64,000 bases of DNA. Source: JAGVPT01 sp963772165 (GTDB taxonomy: Bacteria > Bacteroidota > Ignavibacteria > UBA10030 > UBA8401). Numbering within the stretch: the stretch's first letter is position 1; each line of letters begins with the position of its first letter. Location of the stretch: positions 223,704-287,703 of the forward strand of contig CAVYWA010000023.1 of the NCBI GenBank assembly GCA_963772165.1, written 5' to 3'. The position numbers and the translations under genes are program-made. This document shows, piece after piece, positions 35,304 through 45,197 of the stretch. A model generated the notes under the pieces. The model made no database searches and was not told the DNA's origin. It saw only the letters and a list, made by a program, of their open reading frames with translations.

Positions 35304-37304
35304 TTACTTTGTGCTTATCAGGCTCGTAAAAGAAAATTCGTCGAGAGTAAATTTTGCTTCGCCGTCCGACACATGTACACGTTTCCCTTCTTCCATTCCG
35401 CGTTTGCTGTCGGTAGTATACACGCGGAGTTCCTTGACACTCTCAGGTAAACCGGTTATATGGACAGGACGTGATGCACCATGATTGACAAGGTCGATCG
35501 TATACGTCCCGTCGGCAAGATCTCCAAATGCCGCGCAGCTGATTTCCTCATTACTGCACGTTGTCGGAAGAATGAACGAGCCCGCGGGGACCATTCCCAA
35601 TTGCTTCAAATTCCAGAATCGCTGTGTCGGATGCAATGGCCCCTCGATTCCATATATTCCTTGTCCGGCTAGCAATGAGTAATCTGAGGTTAACTGCCAC
35701 TGCACGATTGACCTCACATGCGCGACATTGCATGCGCGCACATAGATGTCGATCTCATCCATTGCGAATGATGGTTCTTGAAAAATATCGGGATACGTGT
35801 GAGCTTGAGCGTCTGTTCCCCCTTCGGCGATCAACAGTGGAACATTCAATTCTCTTGATGCATCCGCCCAATTTGAGAGCGTCCAGTTATCGCATCCCCG
35901 CCATGCGTGGAACGATATTGCTCCGATGTACTGGTGCGTTGCGGGGTCATCCAGCGCCGGCTGGATGAAATCGACCGTCGTTGCGTCCGAATTATCGCCG
36001 AGAAGCATTTTCGTGCTGAGTTCCTGCGAAGCAAAATGCGCTCCGAGCTTCTTAATAAACTCTGCATGCTCCTGTCCCGTCATCCGCACATTGATGCCGA
36101 GGTCGGACTCGTTGAACGAGAAAAGTGCGGGTTCAACACCGAAGGCTTCCTTGAGATAAACGAAGTAGTCGCCGATCGATTTGATGATGCTTCTCATTTT
36201 TTTTGGATTCAGAGGATTGCCGTATATTCCATTTTCATTCCTGAAATTCGCTTCGCCCACGATGGCCCATGACGGCGGAAACCATGCACTGACAATAATC
36301 GGGATGTGCCGCCGGGCGAGTTTTTGCGCCATCTCCATTGCTCCCCGCACGCTTTCATCAAGTTTGCCGGCCCGTGCTGATTCGATCGGGTTAACGCTTT
36401 CTACCGGATGCCAGTTGCGCCACGGCATTTCCACGCGCGCCCACCGTACATTGAGATTATCCAAACAGTAATCAATGATTTGCGGGTCGAGCTTTTCATT
36501 TTGAATTCTGAAATTACCTCCGATACCGTCAAATTGCCTTCCCGGTTTCTCAGGGTCGATCGAGATCTGGACGGGAGTCCTGTCTATTTCTCCGGAGACT
36601 TTGAGTGAAAAAGTTCTTTCAGCCGTCTCTCCTTCTTTTGTATGCCCGGTCATTACAGCGAGATAAATTCTATCGTTTGCATTTCCAAAGCGGGGATTTC
36701 CTTTTTGAATAATTATTTCCGTCGGCTGCTCCGTCCTCACCTCGATTTGCCGTGTTGGAGCCGCAACACGGAATCCTTTTGCGGAAGCTTGCACAAGAAA
36801 ATTTCTCAGCTGGAAGGAGGGAGGCATTCTTCCCGTTCTGACAGGAAACAGGGGAACCGCTTCGATCAACGATGCCGTTGAATCAATGAGTTGGATCTTT
36901 GCGCCGGAGTAATCGTCAGAGGGGAGCTCAAAGCAAACGAAAGCGCCGGTAAGCGCGGTGTCGGCTGCGGCTTTCATTGCAACGTTGATCGTCGCCATAC
37001 TATGCTCGGTGTCTTGAACTATTTCCGTAAACGAAAAGCGCGAAAGCTCTGTCGTAACGATTTGTTTATCACCGTCCCGCGTGTACATCGGCCGCTGCTT
37101 TTCTTTGCCCGTCGCCGTCACGTCCGCCATCGACGGGCCGATCAAACAAATGCTCGACGTGAACTTCATCAGCTGGCCGTCGATCCGCATGCCGTTCAGA
37201 TTGCCCCAGGCGGTTGCTTCGGTTTGCGCCAGCGAGCGTTCAATTCCGGCCGCTAGAAATAAAAAGAATACCGCATACAAAAAAAAGAAACGTTGCCTGC
37301 CCAT
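35304..37304 (-). CDS. Secreted GH30-like glycoside hydrolase (clan GH-A)
   Basis: A 666-residue secreted enzyme. Following the signal peptide (LYAVFFLFLAAGIERSLAQ) is an N-terminal beta-rich region (about 30-240), then a (beta/alpha)8 domain of clan GH-A: FDGIGGNFR, the acid/base Glu in SFNESDLG (about residue 398) and the nucleophile Glu in LLIAEGGTD (about 495), ending in a small beta domain (GTYTIDLVNHG). The Glu pair separated by about 95 residues and FDGIGG fit GH30-type enzymes; the exact family needs a profile search. Substrates in that family are beta-linked xylan, glucan or galactan; a galactan side chain would fit this locus. ATG 37304 has TGGAGG upstream. Confidence 0.72.
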   Translation of the reverse strand: MGRQRFFFLYAVFFLFLAAGIERSLAQTEATAWGNLNGMRIDGQLMKFTSSICLIGPSMADVTATGKEKQRPMYTRDGDKQIVTTELSRFSFTEIVQDTEHSMATINVAMKAAADTALTGAFVCFELPSDDYSGAKIQLIDSTASLIEAVPLFPVRTGRMPPSFQLRNFLVQASAKGFRVAAPTRQIEVRTEQPTEIIIQKGNPRFGNANDRIYLAVMTGHTKEGETAERTFSLKVSGEIDRTPVQISIDPEKPGRQFDGIGGNFRIQNEKLDPQIIDYCLDNLNVRWARVEMPWRNWHPVESVNPIESARAGKLDESVRGAMEMAQKLARRHIPIIVSAWFPPSWAIVGEANFRNENGIYGNPLNPKKMRSIIKSIGDYFVYLKEAFGVEPALFSFNESDLGINVRMTGQEHAEFIKKLGAHFASQELSTKMLLGDNSDATTVDFIQPALDDPATHQYIGAISFHAWRGCDNWTLSNWADASRELNVPLLIAEGGTDAQAHTYPDIFQEPSFAMDEIDIYVRACNVAHVRSIVQWQLTSDYSLLAGQGIYGIEGPLHPTQRFWNLKQLGMVPAGSFILPTTCSNEEISCAAFGDLADGTYTIDLVNHGASRPVHITGLPESVKELRVYTTDSKRGMEEGKRVHVSDGEAKFTLDEFSFTSLISTK

Positions 37305-37380
37305 CGACAGCCTCCATATAGTTGTGAGTGTGAACATCGCGCAAAGCATCGAACATGGTCCCGGATAATGACGCTCACGA

Positions 37381-39417
37381 TTAATTTATTCTTTCGATGC
37401 GGGCGGCCCAGCCTCCGCCCGGTGAAAGCTGAATATTCAATTTATCTCCCGAAGAAATGTTTGCCACTTCCTTTTTATAATCGGTACCATCGCGGTCTGC
37501 GTTGACGCCGTCCTTAAAAATTGTCGCCCGATATGTTCCGGCGCCGAGAAATGAGAAGTCGAGTGTCACATTTCGTGCGTCCCAATTGCTCAGGGCTCCG
37601 ACATACCACGAATCCCCTTTTCTGCGGGCGACAGCAACATACTCGCCGACTTTTCCGTCCAGCGGAACCGTTTCGTCGAACGTTGTCGGGACTTTCGTAA
37701 TAAAATCGGTGCACTCCTGTTCTTTCATATACGCGGTCGGATTATCCGAAAGCATTTGAAGAGGCGCGTTAAAGACCACATACATTGCCAGCTGTGCACA
37801 GCGGGTTCCCTGGCTCATCGGATTATCGTTGATCGGCCTGAAGTTCGCCTTGACGGCATTGCGCATGGCGCCGGGAGTGTAATCCATCGGACCGGCCAGC
37901 ATGCGGATATACGGAATGCTCGTGACGTACCTCGGCTGATCTTCAACAGCCCACTTATAATTCTCCAATCCTTTTACGCCTTCAAAGCCGATAACATTGG
38001 GATACGTCCTCTGCAAGCCGGTCGGTTTAAAGACGCCGTGGTAATCGACAAGCAGGTGATACTCTGCCGCTTTCTTTGCTATTTCATAAAGAGAAGCTAC
38101 CGCTAATTGATCGTCGCGATCGACAAAATCAATCTTGAAACCCTTCACGCCCATTTGAGAATACAAAGGAAAGGCCGAATCCTTCTGCTGCGTCACTGCG
38201 TACCACGAAGCCCAAAGAATGACGCCGACACCGTTCTGCTTGCCATAATCTACAATCTCCGGAAGATTTATTGCGGGGGCAACTTTTGCGAGGTCAAGCA
38301 TCTCCGACCAGCCGGCGTCCATGATGATATACGGTATTTTATTGGCCGCTGCAAAGTCAATATAGTATTTATAGGTTGGCGTGTTGATGCCGGCTTTGAA
38401 ATCCACATGCGAGATGTTCCAATTATTCCACCAATCCCAGGCAACCTGTCCCGGTTTGATCCATGAGAGGTCGGTGATCCTTGGGGGCGCGGCCAATTTT
38501 TGCACGATGTCGTTATTCAGCAATTCTTTATCGCTCTTGCTGACGGCCACCACACGCCATGGAAAATTTCGGATGCCGCTCGTTTTGGCGATATAGTCGG
38601 CCCTTTTTGTGGGAATATAATTAATGCCGCCAAACCCGCCTAACTCCGCCTCTAACGGATATGGCGCGTAAACTCCCATGAATCCTTTGCGCGTTTGATT
38701 AATATTCAGGTACATTCCCGGATAGTCTTCAAGGTCTGCTTCCAGAATTACAACCTTTTTGTTGTTGCCGACGTCGACAAGAACGGGAAGAAACGCCAAT
38801 GAATCGTTTAAGAATTGAGAGATAGTGATCTCTCTGTAGAGAGCTTCAAAAGAAGAGTTGAATATTTTCCCTCCTCGGTAATCCCACATATAGGGAAGAA
38901 ATGCTTTATGGTCGCCGGCAAAATTGAAGTTAGCCTCTTCATTCTTTATAATGATCTCGCCCTTCTTCTTTGTAAAGAACCGGTATGCAACGGCATCGTT
39001 GTAAACTCTGAAGATCACGCCGTAGCCATTTTTACAATTGATCGTGAGCTGGCGGTAGTTATCCGGGATGCTGGCTTTTATATAATTGATCGCCGCCATG
39101 ACGTTGTTATTTTTTTCTGCATTGGAGGATGAGACCGTTGCGTTATCGCCGAGGACCTCGCCATCCTCTAGCGACAAAGAAATTGCCGACGGTGCAATAA
39201 TCTGTTCTCCGCCCGCCTGCACCGACCATTCAAGCTTTGCCCCTGCTTCAATCTTCACGCTCAGAGCGCCGTCCAGTGATTGCACCACAAAGTCATTTTT
39301 CTGTTGCGCGGTAAGTATTGAGGAAATCAACAGAATTACGCTCATGAGCCCGGCTAATTTTTTATTCATGGTATTAGGTGTTGGTTTTGTGTTAACGTTG
39401 GTTTTTGAATTTCTCAT
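37381..39417 (-). CDS. GH97 alpha-glucosidase/alpha-galactosidase, secreted
   Basis: A 678-residue GH97 enzyme: signal region (MSVILLISSILTAQ), N-terminal beta-super-sandwich (SLDGALSVKIEAG, YNDAVAYRFF), TIM barrel (KPGQVAWDWWNNWN, IPYIIMDAGWS) and C-terminal beta domain (GTYRATIFKDG). GFKIDFVDRDDQ places an Asp where retaining alpha-galactosidase members of GH97 carry their nucleophile, whereas the inverting SusB group uses glutamates, so alpha-galactosidase is more likely. That would fit galactose side chains of pectin. ATG 39417 has AAAGAGA upstream; ATG 39369 is an in-frame alternative that puts the signal peptide right at the N-terminus. Confidence 0.88.
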   Translation of the reverse strand: MRNSKTNVNTKPTPNTMNKKLAGLMSVILLISSILTAQQKNDFVVQSLDGALSVKIEAGAKLEWSVQAGGEQIIAPSAISLSLEDGEVLGDNATVSSSNAEKNNNVMAAINYIKASIPDNYRQLTINCKNGYGVIFRVYNDAVAYRFFTKKKGEIIIKNEEANFNFAGDHKAFLPYMWDYRGGKIFNSSFEALYREITISQFLNDSLAFLPVLVDVGNNKKVVILEADLEDYPGMYLNINQTRKGFMGVYAPYPLEAELGGFGGINYIPTKRADYIAKTSGIRNFPWRVVAVSKSDKELLNNDIVQKLAAPPRITDLSWIKPGQVAWDWWNNWNISHVDFKAGINTPTYKYYIDFAAANKIPYIIMDAGWSEMLDLAKVAPAINLPEIVDYGKQNGVGVILWASWYAVTQQKDSAFPLYSQMGVKGFKIDFVDRDDQLAVASLYEIAKKAAEYHLLVDYHGVFKPTGLQRTYPNVIGFEGVKGLENYKWAVEDQPRYVTSIPYIRMLAGPMDYTPGAMRNAVKANFRPINDNPMSQGTRCAQLAMYVVFNAPLQMLSDNPTAYMKEQECTDFITKVPTTFDETVPLDGKVGEYVAVARRKGDSWYVGALSNWDARNVTLDFSFLGAGTYRATIFKDGVNADRDGTDYKKEVANISSGDKLNIQLSPGGGWAARIERIN

Positions 39418-39462
39418 AATTCTCTTTAGCTGAAAGATATTTCTTTTATCCGCCTAAAAAAT

Positions 39463-42351
39463 TTATTCTTCAGGAACCGATAATCGCGGCGCAGCGGGCT
39501 GCGTTTGAATTTTTATCTCCGCTTGTTGTAATCCTTCCGCCGTCGCTTTTAAAATTATTTCGCCCGGCTGCTTTGTTGATTGCAGTATCACTTGAGCGAG
39601 GCCGTTGAACGCGCTCCGTTTCCATTGAGGTGAAGGGGAGATTGTTTGGACCAATCCCGGATCGGTATTCGGCTCATCCCATTGATGTGTCTTCCTGATT
39701 CGCTGTCCCGTAACGGCATATTCGTTTTTGCCGGGTTTCAATATTTTGCGGTCGAGCCGGAACGACTGGTTTAGAGCATCGCGCTTGATATTCGACGCGA
39801 GTAAATGTCCATTGATGTAAATTGACTGATTTTCGACAATACTTTTTGTGAAGAGGTTCACTTCGGTGTCGTTTGTGAGGTCGTCCAGTTCGAACGATCC
39901 CCGGATGACAAGAAGCGTGTCGATATACACGCGCCAATCATCGCTTCGCAGGCTGCGTAAAGCCGGTTTCCATGTCGAATCATTGAATCCGGCAGCAACC
40001 TCGGGCCGATTGTCGAGATTGTTCACCGCCAATTCCTTTAGGTTCTCAATTTTTGACGTCTTGACGGACTCAAAAAATCTATCAGCCTCATGACTCGACG
40101 GATTGCCGTTGCCCACCCCGATAATTTTTCCCGGTCCATCTACGCTGAAGCTAATTTTATTGCTGCCGTCAGGCACGATCATGCCACGATGATCTGTCAC
40201 CTGCACTGTAATAACCGAAACATCTTCACCGTCAGCGTTAATACTCTTGCGGTCGGGAATCAATTGAATGGCGGCGGCATTTCCGGAAGGTTCAACGCTA
40301 TCCTCCAAAATGATTTTGTCAGCATTATAGCCGCGTGCAGAGAGAGCGCCCGGCTGATAATTCACCATCCATTCCAGGTGGCCGTTGACCGGCATGCCTT
40401 TCCTGCCAAGGCTTTTATTATCGAGCAGCAGTTCAACCTGTTCGCAATTGCCGTACACCGTCACTTTGGTTTCGTGTCCTTCAGAGCCTTTCACATTCCA
40501 GTCGGGAACAATGTGCAGCACGGGATCTTTGCCCCACCAGGATTTCAGGTAATAGAAAATATCTTTCGGGAAACCGCACAAGTCCAGAATTCCATATTGC
40601 GAACCGACGGCGGGCCAATCGTACGGATTCATTTCACCCCGATAATCGAACCCAGTCCAATAGAAAAGCCCGGACAAGAAAGGGCGAACAAAATAAAATT
40701 TCCAACCCGCCTCGGTGCCGGCATTTTCGCGGATCGAGGGAGCCATGTGGGCCTTTGAATCGTCCGATATATAGATGCCTCGTGTACCGCCGGTGTTGCT
40801 TTCTTCCGTACCAATGCCCGCCTGCCAGGGAAATTTCTTATGATGCTCGTCGATATCCCCCTGGAGGATATAATTATAGCCCATCACTTGCATTACCATT
40901 CCGGTTCCATTATCCCATCCGCCGCTGACTGCAGCTGTAAAAGCGCGCGATGAATCAAACTGCCGGGCAAATGCCTGCATCGTAGCTCCGACACGCGCTC
41001 CTTTGGTGTTGCCTTCAATGGCCCATTCTTCATTGCCGAGCGACCATAAGATAACGCTTGGATGGTTTCGATCGCGCTTGATAAATCGTTCTAAGCAGTC
41101 ACGATGTTCTTGGTTAATGCCCATCAACCGGTTTTCATCCAGCACAAGCATACCAAGCCGGTCGCATGCCTCCAATAATTCCGGCGTCGGCGGGTTATGT
41201 GCCGTCCGGATGGCATTGCTCCCCATCTCCTTTAATCGTTTGATACGAAATTCCTGCAGCGCATCGGGAATCGCAATGCCGACCCCGGCATGATCTTGAT
41301 GGTCTGCCGTCCCTAAAATTTTCAGATGCTTTCCGTTGAGGAAGAAACCTTCATTCGGGTCAAAACGAACGGTACGGATGCCGAAAATCGTTTCGTAGGT
41401 ATCGACAATCTTTTCGCCGGAACGAATAACCGTTTTTAGTTTGTGCAGATATGGCGATTCGAGCGACCATAGTTTTGGATCCGCAACGCTGAACCGGCTG
41501 ATGTATTCATTCTGATTGCCCGCTTTGAGGGACAAATGTTTCTTGGATCCGGAAGCAATTACTTTACCCGATGAGTCGACAATAGATTCTTCGATATTGA
41601 AAATCGAATTTTCCATTGATTCATTTTTCACGGCGGTCCGTGTCGTAATGACTGCAGTATGTTTTTTCAAATCGGTTGTCACAAAAGTACCATCCTTGAT
41701 GACATGGAGAGGAGCTACTTTTGTAAGCCACACATGTCTGTAGATGCCGGCTCCTTCATAGAACCAGCCTTCTTCCATTGTCGCGTCTATGCGAACAGCA
41801 ATAACATTATCGCCGCCGTAATTGAGATAATCGGAAATGTCATAACTAAAACCGACGTAACCGCTGTGTTCGGTGCCAAGATAAAAACCATTGACCCAAA
41901 CGATTGAATTGCGAAATACGCCGTCGAACTCGACATAGATGCGCTTGCCCAGATCCGATTCTGGAATTGTAAATTTCTTCCGGTACCATCCCACACTGTT
42001 CTGAGGAAAATTGCGCCCCAGCGCTTTGTATCCGTGACTAAAACTGCCGAGACTATCGAACGGAAGTTCAACGCACCAATCGTGCGGCACATCAAGAATC
42101 CGCCAACCCCGGTCATCAAAATTTTCTGCGGCGGCCCCGTCGCCGTACCCGGTTTTCGCGAAATATGAGAAGTACCCGCTGCCGTTGTCGAAATCCTTTT
42201 TTGTATCGTAAGCATGGCCGAGGGCAAAACGCCAGCCGAAATCCATCAACAATTTTTCTCGCGGCGAGGATTGTTCCTGCGATTGCCCGTTCATGAACGC
42301 AATCATGAGAAACCACAAAACGGTCAACAGGTACGTCTTTTTCGATTTCAT
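39463..42351 (-). CDS. GH2 beta-galactosidase, secreted
   Basis: A 962-residue GH2 enzyme: signal peptide, sugar-binding jelly-roll (YRKKFTIPESDLGKRIYVEF, FEGAGIYRHVWL-like), immunoglobulin-like domain, TIM barrel with acid/base in WSLGNEEW (about residue 437) and nucleophile in IGTEESNTGG (about 514), then further beta-sandwich domains and a C-terminal extension containing a second galactose-binding-like region (about 700-900). This DUF4982-containing layout is common among Bacteroidota beta-galactosidases that act on pectin galactan or other side chains. ATG 42351 is preceded by GAAGG; a GTG at 42366 is in frame. The extra length includes an insertion around KSTKQPGEIILKATAEG. Confidence 0.9.
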   Translation of the reverse strand: MKSKKTYLLTVLWFLMIAFMNGQSQEQSSPREKLLMDFGWRFALGHAYDTKKDFDNGSGYFSYFAKTGYGDGAAAENFDDRGWRILDVPHDWCVELPFDSLGSFSHGYKALGRNFPQNSVGWYRKKFTIPESDLGKRIYVEFDGVFRNSIVWVNGFYLGTEHSGYVGFSYDISDYLNYGGDNVIAVRIDATMEEGWFYEGAGIYRHVWLTKVAPLHVIKDGTFVTTDLKKHTAVITTRTAVKNESMENSIFNIEESIVDSSGKVIASGSKKHLSLKAGNQNEYISRFSVADPKLWSLESPYLHKLKTVIRSGEKIVDTYETIFGIRTVRFDPNEGFFLNGKHLKILGTADHQDHAGVGIAIPDALQEFRIKRLKEMGSNAIRTAHNPPTPELLEACDRLGMLVLDENRLMGINQEHRDCLERFIKRDRNHPSVILWSLGNEEWAIEGNTKGARVGATMQAFARQFDSSRAFTAAVSGGWDNGTGMVMQVMGYNYILQGDIDEHHKKFPWQAGIGTEESNTGGTRGIYISDDSKAHMAPSIRENAGTEAGWKFYFVRPFLSGLFYWTGFDYRGEMNPYDWPAVGSQYGILDLCGFPKDIFYYLKSWWGKDPVLHIVPDWNVKGSEGHETKVTVYGNCEQVELLLDNKSLGRKGMPVNGHLEWMVNYQPGALSARGYNADKIILEDSVEPSGNAAAIQLIPDRKSINADGEDVSVITVQVTDHRGMIVPDGSNKISFSVDGPGKIIGVGNGNPSSHEADRFFESVKTSKIENLKELAVNNLDNRPEVAAGFNDSTWKPALRSLRSDDWRVYIDTLLVIRGSFELDDLTNDTEVNLFTKSIVENQSIYINGHLLASNIKRDALNQSFRLDRKILKPGKNEYAVTGQRIRKTHQWDEPNTDPGLVQTISPSPQWKRSAFNGLAQVILQSTKQPGEIILKATAEGLQQAEIKIQTQPAAPRLSVPEE

Positions 42352-42375
42352 CGTTCGTGCCTTCACTGGTTTGAT

Positions 42376-42484
42376 TAGAGCCTATCTCCATTTTTTGAGA
42401 GATTGCTTCGTCTCCCGACGAAGAACGTCGGGATCCTCGCAATGACCATATTTCTATTTTTTAGACCGCTTCCAACAGATCAAG
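42376..42484. mobile_element. MITE-like element, copy 3
   Basis: About 109 bp, left end TAGAGCCTATCTCCATTTTT, right end ATTTTTTAGACCGCTTCCA, both degenerate forms of the TAGAAGCCATCTCAAAAA ends. The right 45 bases (CGTCGGGATCcTCGCAATGACC, TATTTCTATTTTT) are nearly the same as in copy 4 at 56328. It sits 25 bases upstream of the GH2 start. Confidence 0.55.
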
Positions 42485-42538
42485 TTCTTTTCACCTCGAG
42501 CGTGATGCAACAAATTGTTCTAATGCAAAGATCATCTC

Positions 42539-44074
42539 TTAAAAGTTCTTTTGTTTTGCAGCTTCGATCTTTTGATCTTCAATGCCTTTGCTTTGAATAA
42601 TAGTAAAATCTGAAATATCTTTCGCGACGATGGTGCTCCCGCCATCCGGTTTTTGTGCAGTCAAATTCCTGATAGAGATTCCGGACACATCGTCAAAAAA
42701 GAGAGCTGGCCGGTGCTCTTCGTTCATGAAGCCGAATGTGACATCGGTCATTTCAAGATCTTTTGCATGTCGAACGAACAATCCGTATGCGGGTGCAGTG
42801 CCAAACATACCCGGTTCGGGATATGCATTTTCATTCTCCGGGATTTCCCTCGCAGCCGCTTCTTTTGTTCCACCCCCTTTGTAATAGATCCGGATATTGC
42901 TCAGAAGAATAGCTTCAATTGGATGCCCGGGCAATCCGGCAATTGTGCATGAATATGATCGGTCGGCATTGTAGACGGTGATGTTGCTCATCGTAACTCT
43001 TCTGAGTGCGCCGATGGGTGTTCCTTTCGGTCCGCGCATTCTTGCTCCAAGCCTTAGGAAAATCGGGTCGTTGACGATATCTCGCATCGTAATATTGGTG
43101 ATGGCAACATCTTCAAGAAGTCCGCCGTCGACTGTTTCCAAGGCTAATCCGCGGCAGTAATCAAACACGCAATTAGAAATGGTGATATTTTTGAATCCGC
43201 CGTTGGATTCTGTGCCGAATTTGATTCGTCCGATTGGATGGTATCCATATGCAGGATTATTAGAACGTTTATAAGTACCGTCCAACAACGATCCTTCATC
43301 ATAACCGCTGAGCGCGCAATTGGTGATCGTAACATTCTCTGTGGATCGAGCATAACCGAGTGCGAACGTACTTTTCAGGCAAAGCCCATCATCGTACGGC
43401 GAATTGACAGACAAATTGGAAACATGCACGTTCTTGCAGCAATCGATATCAACTCCGTCTCTGTTGGTATCTATTTTTAGATTGTCGAGCGTGAAATTGT
43501 CAACTCCGGTAGCAAGGATGGCGAACCATCCGCCGTGGTACATAGTAAAATCCCTTAAGAGAACATTACGGCACCGATAGAGGCTAATTGTTTTGTCCGC
43601 GCTTTTACTATCCTTCACCCAATCTTTCAGCAGACCCTTGCCGTAGATTTTTCCCTGGCCGAGGATCGATATATCATGAAGACTATCTCCCCAGATCAGT
43701 CCATTATGCCAATGGCTGTGTCCGTAATCTTGATACGTATCGTTGATACTTTTTTCAGCCTGGTCATAATTCAATTCCGGATTTGCCGAGACGGCAATGA
43801 TCGTGCACGCGTTGTCAAGGTACAGCGTGATATTGCTTCGCAAACGAATGGAACCGGAGAGATAATCGCCCGCCGGAAAGTAAACCATCCCGCCGCCGTT
43901 TTCCGCAGCTGCTTCGATCGCCGAATTGATTGCCGGAGAATCCAGAGTTTTGCCGTTCCCTTTGGCGCCGTAGTCTCTAACGTTGAAAACCATTTTTGTT
44001 TGCGCTGGACTTGCCGGTGAAAGAAACGCTGTGAAGACAAAAGCGGAAAGAAGGATTAGGCCTGTTGTTTTCAT
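42539..44074 (-). CDS. GH28 polygalacturonase-like enzyme, secreted
   Basis: A 511-residue secreted right-handed parallel beta-helix enzyme. Signal peptide LLSAFVFTAFLSPASPAQ, then VRDYGAKGNGKTLDSPAINSAI as in all GH28 enzymes. The catalytic aspartates lie in TNRDGVDIDC (about residue 205) and YDDGLCLKS (about 226); GTESNGGFKNI follows. It probably hydrolyses galacturonan or rhamnogalacturonan. ATG 44074 is chosen; a longer frame starts within a CACGAAG-type repeat. It precedes GH2 in the minus-strand transcription order. Confidence 0.9.
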   Translation of the reverse strand: MKTTGLILLSAFVFTAFLSPASPAQTKMVFNVRDYGAKGNGKTLDSPAINSAIEAAAENGGGMVYFPAGDYLSGSIRLRSNITLYLDNACTIIAVSANPELNYDQAEKSINDTYQDYGHSHWHNGLIWGDSLHDISILGQGKIYGKGLLKDWVKDSKSADKTISLYRCRNVLLRDFTMYHGGWFAILATGVDNFTLDNLKIDTNRDGVDIDCCKNVHVSNLSVNSPYDDGLCLKSTFALGYARSTENVTITNCALSGYDEGSLLDGTYKRSNNPAYGYHPIGRIKFGTESNGGFKNITISNCVFDYCRGLALETVDGGLLEDVAITNITMRDIVNDPIFLRLGARMRGPKGTPIGALRRVTMSNITVYNADRSYSCTIAGLPGHPIEAILLSNIRIYYKGGGTKEAAAREIPENENAYPEPGMFGTAPAYGLFVRHAKDLEMTDVTFGFMNEEHRPALFFDDVSGISIRNLTAQKPDGGSTIVAKDISDFTIIQSKGIEDQKIEAAKQKNF

Positions 44075-44095
44075 TGTTGATGAATCCTTTTCAAG

Positions 44096-44125
44096 CCACG
44101 AAGAACACAAAGGGACACGAAAAAG
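44096..44125. repeat. CACGAAGAACAC-type repeat
   Basis: CCACGAAGAACACAAAGGGACACGAAAAAG lies immediately upstream (5' side) of the minus-strand GH28 gene. The same word set precedes aguB and the second permease gene, but in the opposite orientation relative to the gene. Confidence 0.5.
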
Positions 44126-44199
44126 AACAAATTTAACGTAACACGTTCATTATTGGGTAAATGTTGGCTTCTACAAAGCATATTTAACCCTTCGTGTTC

Positions 44200-45123
44200 T
44201 TAGTGAAATATTTCGCCGGTAATCGCATTTCCTGGAACGTCTAATAGCTGGATACTGGACATCGTTTTTAGAACGGAATTATCATTGTATATCCACAATA
44301 TTTTCTTATCTCGCGTTACTTCGAAAGCGTGAGGCGCTTTCCCGAATTGGTTATGCCCGAGCCAATTTGTGAGAATCAGATTTCCGTTGGACAGGCATTG
44401 CATTCCCGTCATAAACTTCAACTCAATTCCGGGCAAGTCGTTCCTTGATAATTGCCAGATAATCCTGCCGGACGAATCAACTTCGACAACGCGGGGATCA
44501 CCGTTATGGTCGGAACAAGCGATAAGCGTATGCCCGTTCGGCAAGCGGATAACCGAATGCGGTCCTCCCTTTATTGGTATTTCTTTTATCAATTTGCCGG
44601 TTGAGTCGTACTCGCACACTTTATCCAAACCATAATGGGCAACAAGATAGTTTCCATTGCGCAGTTTTCTGGCGTTGCGCATAAAGGAGTGCCCGCCGTC
44701 CATGCTGTCAGGGAGAAGTTTTATTTCTTTGACTATCCTTCCATCAGGCGAGACTTCCAACAAGCGTCCGGAATTGCATTCACCGATAAACGTATTGCCG
44801 TTTGGCAGCCGCTGGCAGGCATAAATTTCGCTTTGAGATTCGTAAGAAAAAACAACTTCCTTTTTTCGTGTAACCTCTTTTACCCCGTTGCCCGTATTGA
44901 AGAGGATATTTCCGTTCGGAAGCGCCCATACGTCGTTGCACCGTGTCGCCGGATATGTCCATTCTATTGTACCGTTGTCCGAAATGATATAAACATTTCC
45001 TCCGGTATAATCGGTGCACACGAACGGATGTAGATGGCGTACAGTGTCGGGTTGAGCATTGAAAGGAATATTTTCAGCGGCAAGAAAAAAGAATAGAGCG
45101 ATAACGAAATGTGTCTTGATCAT
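44200..45123 (-). CDS. Secreted beta-propeller protein, paralogue 3 of 3
   Basis: A 307-residue exported protein with repeated L-P/S-N-G-N-x-L/I strands (ALPNGNILFNTG, RLPNGNTFIGE, LRNGNYLVAH, RLPNGHTLIACS, LSNGNLILTNW), each followed by a W/E-D turn such as VVEVDSSGRIIWQL. This is the sheet pattern of PQQ-like or arylsulfotransferase-like six- or seven-bladed propellers. It is the shortest of three tandem paralogues. Function unknown; such proteins occur in polysaccharide-utilisation loci and may be enzymes or sugar binders. Confidence 0.75.
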   Translation of the reverse strand: MIKTHFVIALFFFLAAENIPFNAQPDTVRHLHPFVCTDYTGGNVYIISDNGTIEWTYPATRCNDVWALPNGNILFNTGNGVKEVTRKKEVVFSYESQSEIYACQRLPNGNTFIGECNSGRLLEVSPDGRIVKEIKLLPDSMDGGHSFMRNARKLRNGNYLVAHYGLDKVCEYDSTGKLIKEIPIKGGPHSVIRLPNGHTLIACSDHNGDPRVVEVDSSGRIIWQLSRNDLPGIELKFMTGMQCLSNGNLILTNWLGHNQFGKAPHAFEVTRDKKILWIYNDNSVLKTMSSIQLLDVPGNAITGEIFH

Positions 45124-45197
45124 AAGGTTGCTCTCGTCTCAATTGGAAATAAATAAAAGTGCTCGTGCTCTGTCAAATGAACGTGGCCGCCCACTTT